From JAKJEP01 sp964580995 (GTDB lineage Bacteria > Planctomycetota > Phycisphaerae > Sedimentisphaerales > SM23-30), in contig CAZOMV010000086.1 in NCBI GenBank assembly GCA_964580995.1, positions 1 through 25,768 of the forward strand: a DNA stretch of 25,768 bases. The letters run 5' to 3'. Numbering within the stretch: position 1 is the first letter of the stretch; each line of letters begins with the position of its first letter. Shown one piece after another: positions 7,490-16,392 of this stretch. A program made the position numbers and the translations under genes. The notes below the pieces were generated by a model. That model was given only the letters and a program-made list of their open reading frames with translations. It was not told the origin of the DNA and did no database searches.

Positions 7490-8212
7490 ATGAAGAAAAT
7501 GTTGGTTTTAGTAACGGTTCTTTTGGCAGTCTGTGCAACTAGCGCAATGGGTGCACCGGGTGATACATGGAGTGCCTACGATGATTTTGACACGGTGAAT
7601 CCCGGCGGCGGCTTGAACGAATGGCAATACGGCTATTATGAGACCGGCCCCGCTTCGGCTTATACCAAGTATAGTTGGTTGGGTAACGGCTCTCTCTGGG
7701 GCGGTCCGACCACGGATATCATTCATGGTCAGGACGGCACGGGTGATCCCTGGGGCAGTATCCACTGCAATTTTGGTGAGGCCATCGACAGAGCCGGATG
7801 GCCCAGCGGGATGTACTGGAATGCGTACTCGTTGACTTTGCAGACGATGAATGCCCGTAGCCCGATGGTACGGTGGACGGTGCCGGAGGATGGCCAGTAT
7901 CAGGTTGATATTGTTTTAGAACATAACAGCAGTTGGGCGGGGGTGGTAACCGGTGTCCAGGTTTTGCTGAATGGTTCGGTAGAGACTGCCGGAACCATTT
8001 CTGGTTTCCAAAGCGGCCCGGAAAATTTCCTGACGTACAGCAATACTCTTACCCTGTCCGCGGGTGATTACATTGAAGCCGGGATAGACGGTCCGGTGCG
8101 AAGTGACTGGAGCCGCGTTGCTTTGGCGTTCGATGTAACTCAGGTTCCCGAACCGGTGACGATGTCTCTGCTGGCCCTGGGCGGCCTGGCCCTGATCCGT
8201 CGTCGCAAGTAA
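7490..8212 (+). CDS. Single-module secreted protein with PEP-CTERM sorting tail
   Basis: 240 residues. The start at ATG 7490 is chosen because GGAGG (7477-7481) is 8 nt upstream and MKKMLVLVTVLLAVCATSAM is a typical signal peptide; the frame is open upstream, but those starts lack support. Residues 26-217 are one copy of the module shared with the proteins at 5056 and 8396, with conserved stretches such as GDPWGSIHCN, WPSGMYWNAYS and GVVTGVQVLLNGS. The C-terminus VPEP-VTMSLLALGGLALIRRRK is a PEP-CTERM signal: PEP motif, hydrophobic helix and basic end, recognised by exosortase for sorting to the envelope. The module alternates hydrophobic strands (RWTVPEDGQYQVDIVLEH), suggesting a jelly-roll beta-sandwich, possibly glycan binding. 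It is probably a minimal surface-displayed version of the module. Confidence 0.88.
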   Translation: MKKMLVLVTVLLAVCATSAMGAPGDTWSAYDDFDTVNPGGGLNEWQYGYYETGPASAYTKYSWLGNGSLWGGPTTDIIHGQDGTGDPWGSIHCNFGEAIDRAGWPSGMYWNAYSLTLQTMNARSPMVRWTVPEDGQYQVDIVLEHNSSWAGVVTGVQVLLNGSVETAGTISGFQSGPENFLTYSNTLTLSAGDYIEAGIDGPVRSDWSRVALAFDVTQVPEPVTMSLLALGGLALIRRRK

Positions 8213-8260
8213 CATGAATCGCCTATAGAACTTACGTTGATTTCGCAAACAGGATTCCTA

Positions 8261-8294
8261 AAAGTAGGGCAGGTTGCACGACCTGCTCTACTTT
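8261..8294 (+). terminator. Hairpin after the PEP-CTERM gene
   Basis: AAAGTAGGGCAGGT (8261-8274) and ACCTGCTCTACTTT (8281-8294) form a 14-pair stem with one G-U pair and a 6-nt loop, followed by TAATAT. It lies 49 bp after the stop. It is a good terminator candidate and, with A-rich and T-rich flanks, could work in both directions. Confidence 0.65.
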
Positions 8295-8395
8295 AATATA
8301 AAAAGGTACTATAAGGTTTGAGTTTATTTTTTGCTCCTTGCCGTTGATCTTGCCCTCGACTACGATAATCCAATACCCTTTTTAAAGAGTTAATA

Positions 8396-11300
8396 ATGAT
8401 TTGTTCTTTTAAAAATCTTCTCTTTTGCTTTTTGTCTGTGGTATTGCTTTTGGGGCTGGATGGGCATTTGGAGGGGGGAGAATCAGACGTGGTCATCAGC
8501 GAGATTATGTATAATCCGGATACTACCAATACGGGCGGGGAGTTTGTGGAGATATACAATTCGGGTCCATCCGCGGTGAATGTTGGGGGATGGCAGTTGG
8601 TGGATTCGACGCAGGTGATGTTTACGCTGACGCCTAATACGATGATGGGGGCGGGGGAGTATCTGGTATTTTACGATGATGCAGCAGCGATTACTTTTTA
8701 TAGTTTGAATCCGGCGAGTTCCTACGGGCCTTATACGGGAGGATTGAGCGGGGATGGGGAGAGTATTCAGTTGAAAAATCCCGGCCAGGTCGTTATGGAT
8801 GAAGTGACCTATGATGACAACTGGCCCTGGCCGCCGCAGCCGGATGGAGATGGGCCGTCGCTGGAATTGATTGATCCGGCTGGCGATAATAACGATTCAT
8901 CCAATTGGGGGATCGGCCAGTTATATAGTCCCGGACAGGCGAATAATCCGACATTCTGGGGGGAGGGGGATATCATAATCAGTGAATTGATGTACCATCC
9001 CGGTTCGACCAACTGGGGCGGAGAGTATATCGAGTTGTATAACCGGTCGGGTTCGGCGATCGATTTGGCGGGCTGGACGCTGGAGCAGGGAATCTCCTAT
9101 ACGATTACCGGCACGATGGTCCTGGGCGCGGGAGAGTATCTGGTGATCGCCGGCGATCCGAATGTCGTCAGTTATTACCATCTGGAGTCCCTGAGAGTTT
9201 TAGGCCCTTACGAGCGGGACCTGGGCAACGGGGGTGACCTGGTGGTGCTGCGGAACGCGGCGGCTGCGGTGGTGACGGTGGTGAATTACAACGATCAGGC
9301 ACCCTGGCCGACGGAAGCGGATGGGTTTGGCCCGTCGCTGGAACTGCTGGATGTCAATGGTGACAACAACAATCCGGCTAACTGGGGGATCGGTCAGCCC
9401 TGCACACCGGCGGCAGCCAATGCCCCGGCGGTTTCCGGCGATGGGGATATTGTTATTACGGAGATCATGTATCAGCCTGTAAAATACCGTTATATGCACA
9501 CCTTAAATTGGTTGTCGGGAAATCCCTATTATTGGAAAGATGGCGATGACTCGGCAGGGCAATATGTAGAACTTTTTAATCGCGGCTCAGAAACCATTGC
9601 CCTGGCTGGTTGGCAGCTTCAGGATGAAGAGGGAATATTATATACCTTTACCTCCGGGGCGTCCTTAGCTCCCAATCATTACCTTGTGATCTGCCAGAAT
9701 GCCGCCGCGATTGCCTCTCGCTATGGAATCAGCAATGGGACAGGCGATTTTAATCCTGCTTGTAACGGCCTGGCCGGCGACGGGGAACGATTGACTTTAC
9801 TTAATAATAATGGGGCGATAGTGGATGCGGTACAATATAACGATGAGCCACCGTGGCCCATTGGCCCGGATCAGACCGGTGTCTCCTTGGAATGTATCAG
9901 TCCGTTGTTCGATAACAATAAGCCGGAAAACTGGCGCAGTTGTACCGTGGCGGAGCCGGAAGCCCCTTTCAATCCTGCTGTGGGAGGTGAATATTTCCTC
10001 AATCGCGGCACGCCGGGTACTGCCAATTCCCGTTCCCTGACCTTGGTTCCGTCGTTTGTGGAAGTGGATACCTTGAAACACTCACCCAAACGGATCACCT
10101 CTTCCGATACTGTTACGATAACCGCTGTCGTAACCGGTGATCATCCTATCACCGGCGTAACCCTGGACTATGAAGTCTTTGTCGCGCCGTATCAGACTGC
10201 CACCGTGACGGATTCGATTGCCATGTATGATGATGGGCAGCATGGAGATGATTTACCGGGTGATGGTAAATATGGAGTGGTCCTTTCCGAACGCAATTCG
10301 CAAACACTGGTTCGATATCGAGTGACGGTAACAGATAGTATGGGTAGCTGGACGTATCCCGATGCCTGTGAGCCAAATCCTAACCGGGCCTATTTTGTGT
10401 ATAACGGTGAGGAAGAAACGAATCTGCCGGCCTATTTTCTGATCGCCCCACAGTCCACACTGAATGCTCTGGCGGCGAATATCTGGACGCGGGTATTTTA
10501 TGATGCCGCACTGGTGGTGGATGGTGTGGTTTATGATCATGTGGGAATTCACTACCATGGACAGGGATGGCGTAATTTTCCCAAGCATGGCTGGAAGATC
10601 CAATTCAACAAGACCGAATACCTGCGCGATCTGAGACAACTGGATATGCCCATGCATCTGCCGGTGATGCAAAAACTGGTCCACGATATTTTCTGGTCCA
10701 TTGGACAAGGCAATATTGCCTGTGAACCGGTTCGTTTGTATCGCAACGGTGTTTTTTGGGGGTTGTATCTGGCGCAAGAGCCGCCGAATAACTCCTGGCT
10801 GAAAAAGCATCATCTGGATGACGCGGGAGAAGTTTTCAAGGCCAGTTGTCTGGCGAATATCGGTGCCTGGCCCAATGTCAATCCTTTGGATCCGATTGCG
10901 GACCTGGATTATTACGCCAATCACAGCCTGTATCCGGGCATGTATGAGAAAAAAGGAGATGCCCTGGGTTCTTTCGATTCATTGATCGATTTATGTGATC
11001 AAGTGGCCAATACTCCGGAAGCAGCCATATTTGACACATTCTCTGAAAATGTCGAATTGGATAACTGGCTTTACAAATGGGCGGTTCAGGTAATCGGAGG
11101 GCATGGCGATATTGTCGGAAATAATTTTATGGTGATAAATCCGGAGGAATCCGGTTTGAAATGGCAGTTGCGACTCTATGATTTTGACCATTTCTTTGGT
11201 TGTGTGGCCCATAATGTAGGCTCGGCCAATATCTGCCCCGTGTATAATAAAGATCCTTATTTCAGTTATAACAGATGGCAGCAGCGGGTATTTACCAATC

Positions 11301-12772
11301 CCCAACTGGAAAACCGTTTTCTGGTCATATTGGAAGATGTATTACGGAACTATCTGACTGTCGATAAATTCAACGCCATGCTCGATGAAGCCTATGAATA
11401 TACTCAGGTGGACCGAATGGATGAAATGGTCATTCGTTCCGAATGGAATGCCTCGCCCGGTCCGTATGTTATGGATGCTGGTGATTTGGCGGCGATTAAA
11501 AATTATTTTGCTAGCCGGCATAGCTGGCTTTTGCATACCTGGCTGGCGGGAAAAAGTTATACTCCCCCTGCCAATCGGCATCCGATGATTACTCTTAGTA
11601 ATCCCGTCTGGGCGTCCAACGGCATCGAAATATCCTGGCAATTCAGCGATCCGGAAAATGATGCCTGTACCGTCGATCTGTTCTGGACGGACAAGAAATG
11701 GTCGCACCTGGAACCTATACCGGATGCGAATGATATCCCGGCGGAAAACGGCAGCTTTCTCTGGCGAAACGATTATCCAGAAGAAGGGGATATATACATC
11801 CATGCGATCATTCGGGATCCGGTCAGCGATCTGGTCGGTCATGGCCAAAGCGTAAAACCCATTATGATTTTACGCGATTGTCAGGATATCTGGGACAGCG
11901 GTTATGGATTGCCGGGCGATTTTTCCAGAGATTGTATGGTAGATACCGCCGATGTAAGTGAGTTCGTATCGCAGTGGCTGGTGTGCAATGATCCGGAAAA
12001 TCCGGACGATTGCAATATGATTTCACCCTATTCTTTCACCCGAACTGCCTATGAGGATTTTGATGTGACCCATCCCGGCGGCGGCGTGAATGAATGGCAG
12101 TATGGCTACTATGAGACGAATTCCAGTTCTACTTATACCAAGTATAATTGGTTGGGCGACAGCACTCTCTGGGGTGGACCGACCACCAATATCATTCATG
12201 GCCGGGACGGCACGGGTGATCCCTATGGTAGCATCCATTGTAACATTGGTGAGGCCATTGACAGGCCCGCGTGGCCCAGCGGGATGTACTGGAATGCGTA
12301 CTCGGTGACAATGCAGACCATGAATTCCCGAAGTCCGGCACTACGATGGACAGCGCCAGGTGATGGTGTGTACCAGGTTGACATGGTCTTCGAGCACAAT
12401 AGTCAGAATGCAGGCGTGATAACCGGTGTCCAGGTTCTGTTGAATCGTTCCGTAGCGGCCTCTGGAACGATTTCCGGTTTTCAGAGCGGCCCGGAAAATT
12501 TCTTTACCTACAGCCAAACTCTTTCCCTCTCTGCGGGTGATTACGTGGAAGCCGCGATCGATGGTCCGGTGCGAAACAACTGGAGTCGGGTTGCCGTTTC
12601 CGTCACGATCGAAACACAGGCATATGAGGTAACCTGCGCAGATGTGAACGAGTATTATGAAAAAGATTTGAATTATGATTGTTATATTAACTTGCTCGAT
12701 TTTTATATTATAGTGAGCAACTGGCTCTCGTGCAATGACCCGGAAAATCCCGAATGTGCAATCGTATTTTGA
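8396..12772 (+). CDS. Giant secreted CotH-family protein with three lamin-tail domains, shared beta module and two dockerin-like repeats
   Basis: 1458 residues. After a signal peptide (FKNLLFCFLSVVLLLGL) come three lamin-tail domains starting near residues 30 (DVVISEIMYNP), 191 (DIIISELMYHP) and 350 (DIVITEIMYQP), each ending in PWP...GPSLEL/VSLEC and a D-NN segment. An Ig-like region (about 545-660) leads to a CotH domain (about 676-1050) with GWKIQFNK, EPVRLYRNGVFWGLYLAQE, LDNWLYKWAVQVI and the metal-binding-type YDFDHFFG at 927-934. CotH of Bacillus is an atypical protein kinase; the substrate here is unknown. An Ig/fibronectin-like domain follows, then a dockerin-like repeat (1161-1206), the shared module (1217-1404) and a second dockerin-like repeat (1414-1453). 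The start ATG 8396 has only a weak AAAGAG upstream. The gene is probably cotranscribed with the GH36 gene 45 bp downstream. Confidence 0.88.
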   Translation: MICSFKNLLFCFLSVVLLLGLDGHLEGGESDVVISEIMYNPDTTNTGGEFVEIYNSGPSAVNVGGWQLVDSTQVMFTLTPNTMMGAGEYLVFYDDAAAITFYSLNPASSYGPYTGGLSGDGESIQLKNPGQVVMDEVTYDDNWPWPPQPDGDGPSLELIDPAGDNNDSSNWGIGQLYSPGQANNPTFWGEGDIIISELMYHPGSTNWGGEYIELYNRSGSAIDLAGWTLEQGISYTITGTMVLGAGEYLVIAGDPNVVSYYHLESLRVLGPYERDLGNGGDLVVLRNAAAAVVTVVNYNDQAPWPTEADGFGPSLELLDVNGDNNNPANWGIGQPCTPAAANAPAVSGDGDIVITEIMYQPVKYRYMHTLNWLSGNPYYWKDGDDSAGQYVELFNRGSETIALAGWQLQDEEGILYTFTSGASLAPNHYLVICQNAAAIASRYGISNGTGDFNPACNGLAGDGERLTLLNNNGAIVDAVQYNDEPPWPIGPDQTGVSLECISPLFDNNKPENWRSCTVAEPEAPFNPAVGGEYFLNRGTPGTANSRSLTLVPSFVEVDTLKHSPKRITSSDTVTITAVVTGDHPITGVTLDYEVFVAPYQTATVTDSIAMYDDGQHGDDLPGDGKYGVVLSERNSQTLVRYRVTVTDSMGSWTYPDACEPNPNRAYFVYNGEEETNLPAYFLIAPQSTLNALAANIWTRVFYDAALVVDGVVYDHVGIHYHGQGWRNFPKHGWKIQFNKTEYLRDLRQLDMPMHLPVMQKLVHDIFWSIGQGNIACEPVRLYRNGVFWGLYLAQEPPNNSWLKKHHLDDAGEVFKASCLANIGAWPNVNPLDPIADLDYYANHSLYPGMYEKKGDALGSFDSLIDLCDQVANTPEAAIFDTFSENVELDNWLYKWAVQVIGGHGDIVGNNFMVINPEESGLKWQLRLYDFDHFFGCVAHNVGSANICPVYNKDPYFSYNRWQQRVFTNPQLENRFLVILEDVLRNYLTVDKFNAMLDEAYEYTQVDRMDEMVIRSEWNASPGPYVMDAGDLAAIKNYFASRHSWLLHTWLAGKSYTPPANRHPMITLSNPVWASNGIEISWQFSDPENDACTVDLFWTDKKWSHLEPIPDANDIPAENGSFLWRNDYPEEGDIYIHAIIRDPVSDLVGHGQSVKPIMILRDCQDIWDSGYGLPGDFSRDCMVDTADVSEFVSQWLVCNDPENPDDCNMISPYSFTRTAYEDFDVTHPGGGVNEWQYGYYETNSSSTYTKYNWLGDSTLWGGPTTNIIHGRDGTGDPYGSIHCNIGEAIDRPAWPSGMYWNAYSVTMQTMNSRSPALRWTAPGDGVYQVDMVFEHNSQNAGVITGVQVLLNRSVAASGTISGFQSGPENFFTYSQTLSLSAGDYVEAAIDGPVRNNWSRVAVSVTIETQAYEVTCADVNEYYEKDLNYDCYINLLDFYIIVSNWLSCNDPENPECAIVF

Positions 12773-12817
12773 TAGATTGGAATTCTGACTAATTTATTAT
12801 TTTTTGCGAAAGGAAAA

Positions 12818-15481
12818 ATGATGCGTGTACTGTTTCGAACTCGAAAATGTTTTCTCGCTCTCCTTCTGATGGTAACTTTATCATCCCATTATTCCGTTGC
12901 GGCGGAACTTACGGCTATTACAGTTTTTGCCTGTGACGAACAGGGAAAAGTCAATGTGGCCGGCCGCTGGAACACCGGGCCGATCGATGGCGCCTGGGAT
13001 ATGTTTCTGTACTCCGGTGAGGTACCAAATAAAGAACCGGACCGGATCCAATGGCTGAATAATAAAGAGGATCATACCGTCAAGATTCCCTTAGCCATCG
13101 GCACTCATACCTTTACTTTCCATTTCGATACCCCGGCTGATTTTGCCAATTTCGGTATAAACCTCTTTTTCGATGGCAACTATGATAAGCCCGGCATTTC
13201 CGCCAAGGCCCAGGCGGCTTCCCCGGAACTGCCCCATCCGGAATTTTTTGCCAACAGCGGCTCGCCAACGATGGGTTGGCCGCTGACCGATATACCCGGC
13301 GCCTCCACGCTGGTTTTTGATGAGTGCATGAATCATCTGTGGAGATATGAAGATGCCAATCATGGTTTCATGATTACCCTGAAAAAATTTCGTGTTTCGA
13401 CGCCATCCGTCGAGGTGAGTCCCGGTCTGGGTGGGCAGCATGAGATCAAACCAAGTAACCAGGCGGAATGTGTGGGTCAGTTCACGCTGGAGGTGGAAAA
13501 GTCAACAGCGCAACCGCCGGATTATATATTATGGCTGGCCCCCGCAGCGGAAATGGATATGGACGGTTCGGATCAGCCCGCCCAATGGAAGCAGAAGTTT
13601 GATTGGGAAAAGGTCGAGCCGCCGTTTTCGTTTCAATATGGCAAGCAGAGTTCAGCGGAATTTCTTACAACATGTCAGCGGAAACTGACTCGCCAAAAAA
13701 TCGACGAAAATCGCATTAAAAACACCCTGCTTTATACGGATCCACAGACCGGCCTGGAAATACGATGGGAGGGATTATACTATCGGGATTATACCACGGT
13801 AGAATGGACGATGTATTTCAAGAATACCGGGAAAGGGGATACCCCTGTTCTGTCTGGCATTCAGCCGCTGGATTTTTCCGTAAAGAAAAATTCGGCGGAC
13901 CAATTCCTTTTGCATCATGCGGTAGGCAGTCCCTGTCAGCAGATCGACTATAAGCCGCTGGAAACCTTGTTAGCGCCTGATATGACCAAACGGATTACCG
14001 CGGCCGGCGGCCGGCCGACGAATTCCGATATGTCCTATTTCAATCTGGAGTGCCCCGGACAAAAAGAAGGAGTGATGGTCGTCGTTGGCTGGCCGGGCCA
14101 GTGGGCCTGCGAATTCCAACATGATCAGGATAACCGCCTGCAAATTCAGGCCGGCCAGGAGTTGACCCATTTCAAACTTCTCCCCGGTGAAGAAATTCGC
14201 ACCCCGCTCATTGTCCTGCAATTCTGGCAAGGCGGCGATTGGATCGACGCCCAGAACCAGTGGCGCCGCTGGATGATGGCGTATAATATGCCCCGCGTGG
14301 CTGGCCAATTGCCCAAACCGCAGCTTACGCCGGACAGCTCGGTTCAATATGCCGAAATGACCCAGGCCAACGAAGAAAACCAGAAGATGTTTATCGACCG
14401 GTATTTTGAGGAAAAGATTATTCCTGATTACTGGTGGATGGACGCCGGCTGGTATGTCAATGAGTGGGGCTGGCCCAATACCGGGACTTGGGAGGTGGAT
14501 ACCAAGCGGTTCCCCCACGGTCTGCGGGCGGTCACCGATCATGCCCATGCCAGAGGTTTGAAGACCATCGTCTGGTTTGAGCCGGAACGGGTAACCGCCA
14601 ATACCTGGCTGACCAATAATCATCCCGATTGGGTCCTCGGCGGCGCCGGGGGAGGCTTGCTGAACCTGGGCAATCCCCAGGCCTGGAACTGGCTGGTCAA
14701 TCATGTGGACACACTCCTGACGGAACAGGGGATTGACTTGTATCGCCAGGACTTCAATATGGACCCGCTGGATTTTTGGCGCAACAACGATAGCGAAGAC
14801 CGCCGGGGGATTACGGAGATTAAACATGTCACGGGCTATCTGGCCTATTGGGATGAATTGCGGAAACGCCACCCCGGCCTGATGATTGATTCCTGTGCCA
14901 GCGGCGGCCGACGCAATGATCTGGAGACCATGCGTCGTTCTGTTCCGCTCTGGCGTAGTGACTACTGGAACGAACCGATCGGAACTCAGTGTATCACCTA
15001 TGGTATTTCCTTCTGGATTCCTTTTCACGGAACCGGAACGATGCAGGTCGATCCGTACGTTTTTCGCAGTAATATGGCACCGTCTTTTACCCTCTGCTGG
15101 GATATGCGGGATCGAAATCTGGATTACGAACTGTTGCGGAAGTTGATTTCCCAGTGGCGTCAGATTGGGGCTTATTATTACGGGGATTTCTATCCGCTGA
15201 CACCGCATAGCACCGCGGAGGATGCCTGGATGGCCTGGCAGTTCAACCGGCCCGATACCGGGGAAGGTGTGGTGCAGGCCTTTCGCCGGCCGGCCTGTGA
15301 TGCCTATGGCTATCAGTTCCGCCTGCGGGATTTAGAGCCGGAGGTGATCTATGAATTGACGAATTTCGATAGTCCGGAGAAAATGATCTTAACCGGCGGG
15401 GAACTCATGGAAACCGGCATAAAAATTGCCATTGAAGATCGTCCCGGAGCTGCTGTGATTCGGTATCAACGGCAGAAATAG
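12818..15481 (+). CDS. Secreted GH36-type alpha-galactosidase
   Basis: 887 residues with signal peptide (FLALLLMVTLSSHYSVAA). Residues about 29-230 form a module homologous to residues 486-698 of the protein at 5056. The GH36 catalytic domain follows, with WWMDAGWYVNEWGW, TIVWFEPERV, the nucleophile region YRQDFN (D645), DSCASGGRRND, and the acid/base region WRSDYW (D715). The 70-residue spacing of the two aspartates fits known GH36 enzymes. The expected reaction is hydrolysis of alpha-1,6 or other terminal alpha-galactosides; an alpha-N-acetylgalactosaminidase variant cannot be excluded. The typical K/R-W-D nucleophile motif is R-Q-D here. GAAAGGA (12808-12814) fits the second ATG (12821) better than the first. 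It heads the catabolic gene run and supplies its probable substrate. Confidence 0.92.
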   Translation: MMRVLFRTRKCFLALLLMVTLSSHYSVAAELTAITVFACDEQGKVNVAGRWNTGPIDGAWDMFLYSGEVPNKEPDRIQWLNNKEDHTVKIPLAIGTHTFTFHFDTPADFANFGINLFFDGNYDKPGISAKAQAASPELPHPEFFANSGSPTMGWPLTDIPGASTLVFDECMNHLWRYEDANHGFMITLKKFRVSTPSVEVSPGLGGQHEIKPSNQAECVGQFTLEVEKSTAQPPDYILWLAPAAEMDMDGSDQPAQWKQKFDWEKVEPPFSFQYGKQSSAEFLTTCQRKLTRQKIDENRIKNTLLYTDPQTGLEIRWEGLYYRDYTTVEWTMYFKNTGKGDTPVLSGIQPLDFSVKKNSADQFLLHHAVGSPCQQIDYKPLETLLAPDMTKRITAAGGRPTNSDMSYFNLECPGQKEGVMVVVGWPGQWACEFQHDQDNRLQIQAGQELTHFKLLPGEEIRTPLIVLQFWQGGDWIDAQNQWRRWMMAYNMPRVAGQLPKPQLTPDSSVQYAEMTQANEENQKMFIDRYFEEKIIPDYWWMDAGWYVNEWGWPNTGTWEVDTKRFPHGLRAVTDHAHARGLKTIVWFEPERVTANTWLTNNHPDWVLGGAGGGLLNLGNPQAWNWLVNHVDTLLTEQGIDLYRQDFNMDPLDFWRNNDSEDRRGITEIKHVTGYLAYWDELRKRHPGLMIDSCASGGRRNDLETMRRSVPLWRSDYWNEPIGTQCITYGISFWIPFHGTGTMQVDPYVFRSNMAPSFTLCWDMRDRNLDYELLRKLISQWRQIGAYYYGDFYPLTPHSTAEDAWMAWQFNRPDTGEGVVQAFRRPACDAYGYQFRLRDLEPEVIYELTNFDSPEKMILTGGELMETGIKIAIEDRPGAAVIRYQRQK

Positions 15482-15522
15482 AAACCATCAATCAATTTCA
15501 AAAATGAAAAGGAGAATATCCT

Positions 15523-16377
15523 ATGGCACTGGAAACGATGAAGAACATGCTGCAAAAGGCCCTGCATGAGAAATACGCGGTGGGTGCGTTTAATATTGTG
15601 GATTATAATTCGATGTGGGCCGTGATCCGGGCGGCGGAAGAGCTATCTGCTCCGGTGATCGTACAGACTTCCGTAAAGACCGTAAAATTCTGGGGTGCGT
15701 CCGCCATCGTCGCCTGGATTCGCCAGTTGGCTGCGAATTCTCCGGTTCCCGTGGCCCTGCACCTGGACCACTGCAAGGAGGTTGCCTTCGTCCAGCACTG
15801 CATTGACGCCGGCTGGACCTCGGTGATGATTGACGCCTCCGCCAAACCCTTCGAAGAGAATCTGGCGGATTCCAAACGGGTCGTGGCGATGGCCCAAAAG
15901 GCCGGGGTCAGCGTCGAGGCGGAGATGGGGGAGATCGGCGGCGTGGAAGAGGATATCGTGGTTGCCGACGAAAACGCCAAGCTGGCCGATCCGGAAAAAG
16001 CAGTAGCTTTCTGCAAGGAGCTGGACCTGGCGGTGTTCGCGCCGGCCATCGGGACCGCGCACGGCATCTATAAAGGGGAACCGAAGATTGCCTTTGACCG
16101 CCTGGAGACTATTGCCGCCCGCACCGGTGTTCCCATCGCCCTGCACGGCGGTACAGGCCTGTCCGACGAAGTCTTCCGGAAATGTATCGCCCTGGGCTGT
16201 GCGAAGGTCAATATCTCCACACAAATCAAGTATGCGTTTATCGATAGTTTCGTGGAGTATCATCTGGCGAAAAAGGAATATGAACCGCTGAAACCGCTGG
16301 GGGCCCAGTTTGCGCGAATCAAAAAAGAGGTAGCGGAAAAGATTATATTGTTCGGCTCGCAGAATCGGGCCAAATAA
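15523..16377 (+). CDS. Class II (zinc) fructose/tagatose-bisphosphate aldolase family protein
   Basis: 284 residues, cytoplasmic. The family signatures are complete: GAFNIVDYNSMWAVIRAAEE, HLDHC with catalytic D82 and zinc ligand H83, VEAEMGEIGG, GTAHGIYKGEP with H180, LHGGTGLSD with H208, and KVNISTQIK for phosphate binding. It splits a ketose-1,6-bisphosphate or ketose-1-phosphate into dihydroxyacetone phosphate and an aldehyde. The exact substrate (fructose-, tagatose- or another phosphate) cannot be read from sequence. AAAAGGAG at 15507-15514 lies 8 nt before the ATG. The gap to the GH36 gene is 41 bp and to the HAD gene 15 bp, so it is very probably in the same transcript. The neighbouring kinase and phosphatase suggest it acts on a phosphorylated product of this locus rather than in central glycolysis. 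Confidence 0.92.
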   Translation: MALETMKNMLQKALHEKYAVGAFNIVDYNSMWAVIRAAEELSAPVIVQTSVKTVKFWGASAIVAWIRQLAANSPVPVALHLDHCKEVAFVQHCIDAGWTSVMIDASAKPFEENLADSKRVVAMAQKAGVSVEAEMGEIGGVEEDIVVADENAKLADPEKAVAFCKELDLAVFAPAIGTAHGIYKGEPKIAFDRLETIAARTGVPIALHGGTGLSDEVFRKCIALGCAKVNISTQIKYAFIDSFVEYHLAKKEYEPLKPLGAQFARIKKEVAEKIILFGSQNRAK

Positions 16378-16392
16378 GCGAGGAATTTTATC

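Noticed and set aside
13970..15208. 412-codon open frame on the minus strand
   Set aside because: It lies wholly inside the GH36 catalytic domain on the opposite strand, lacks a recognisable fold, and the + strand reading has all catalytic motifs. It is a shadow of codon bias.
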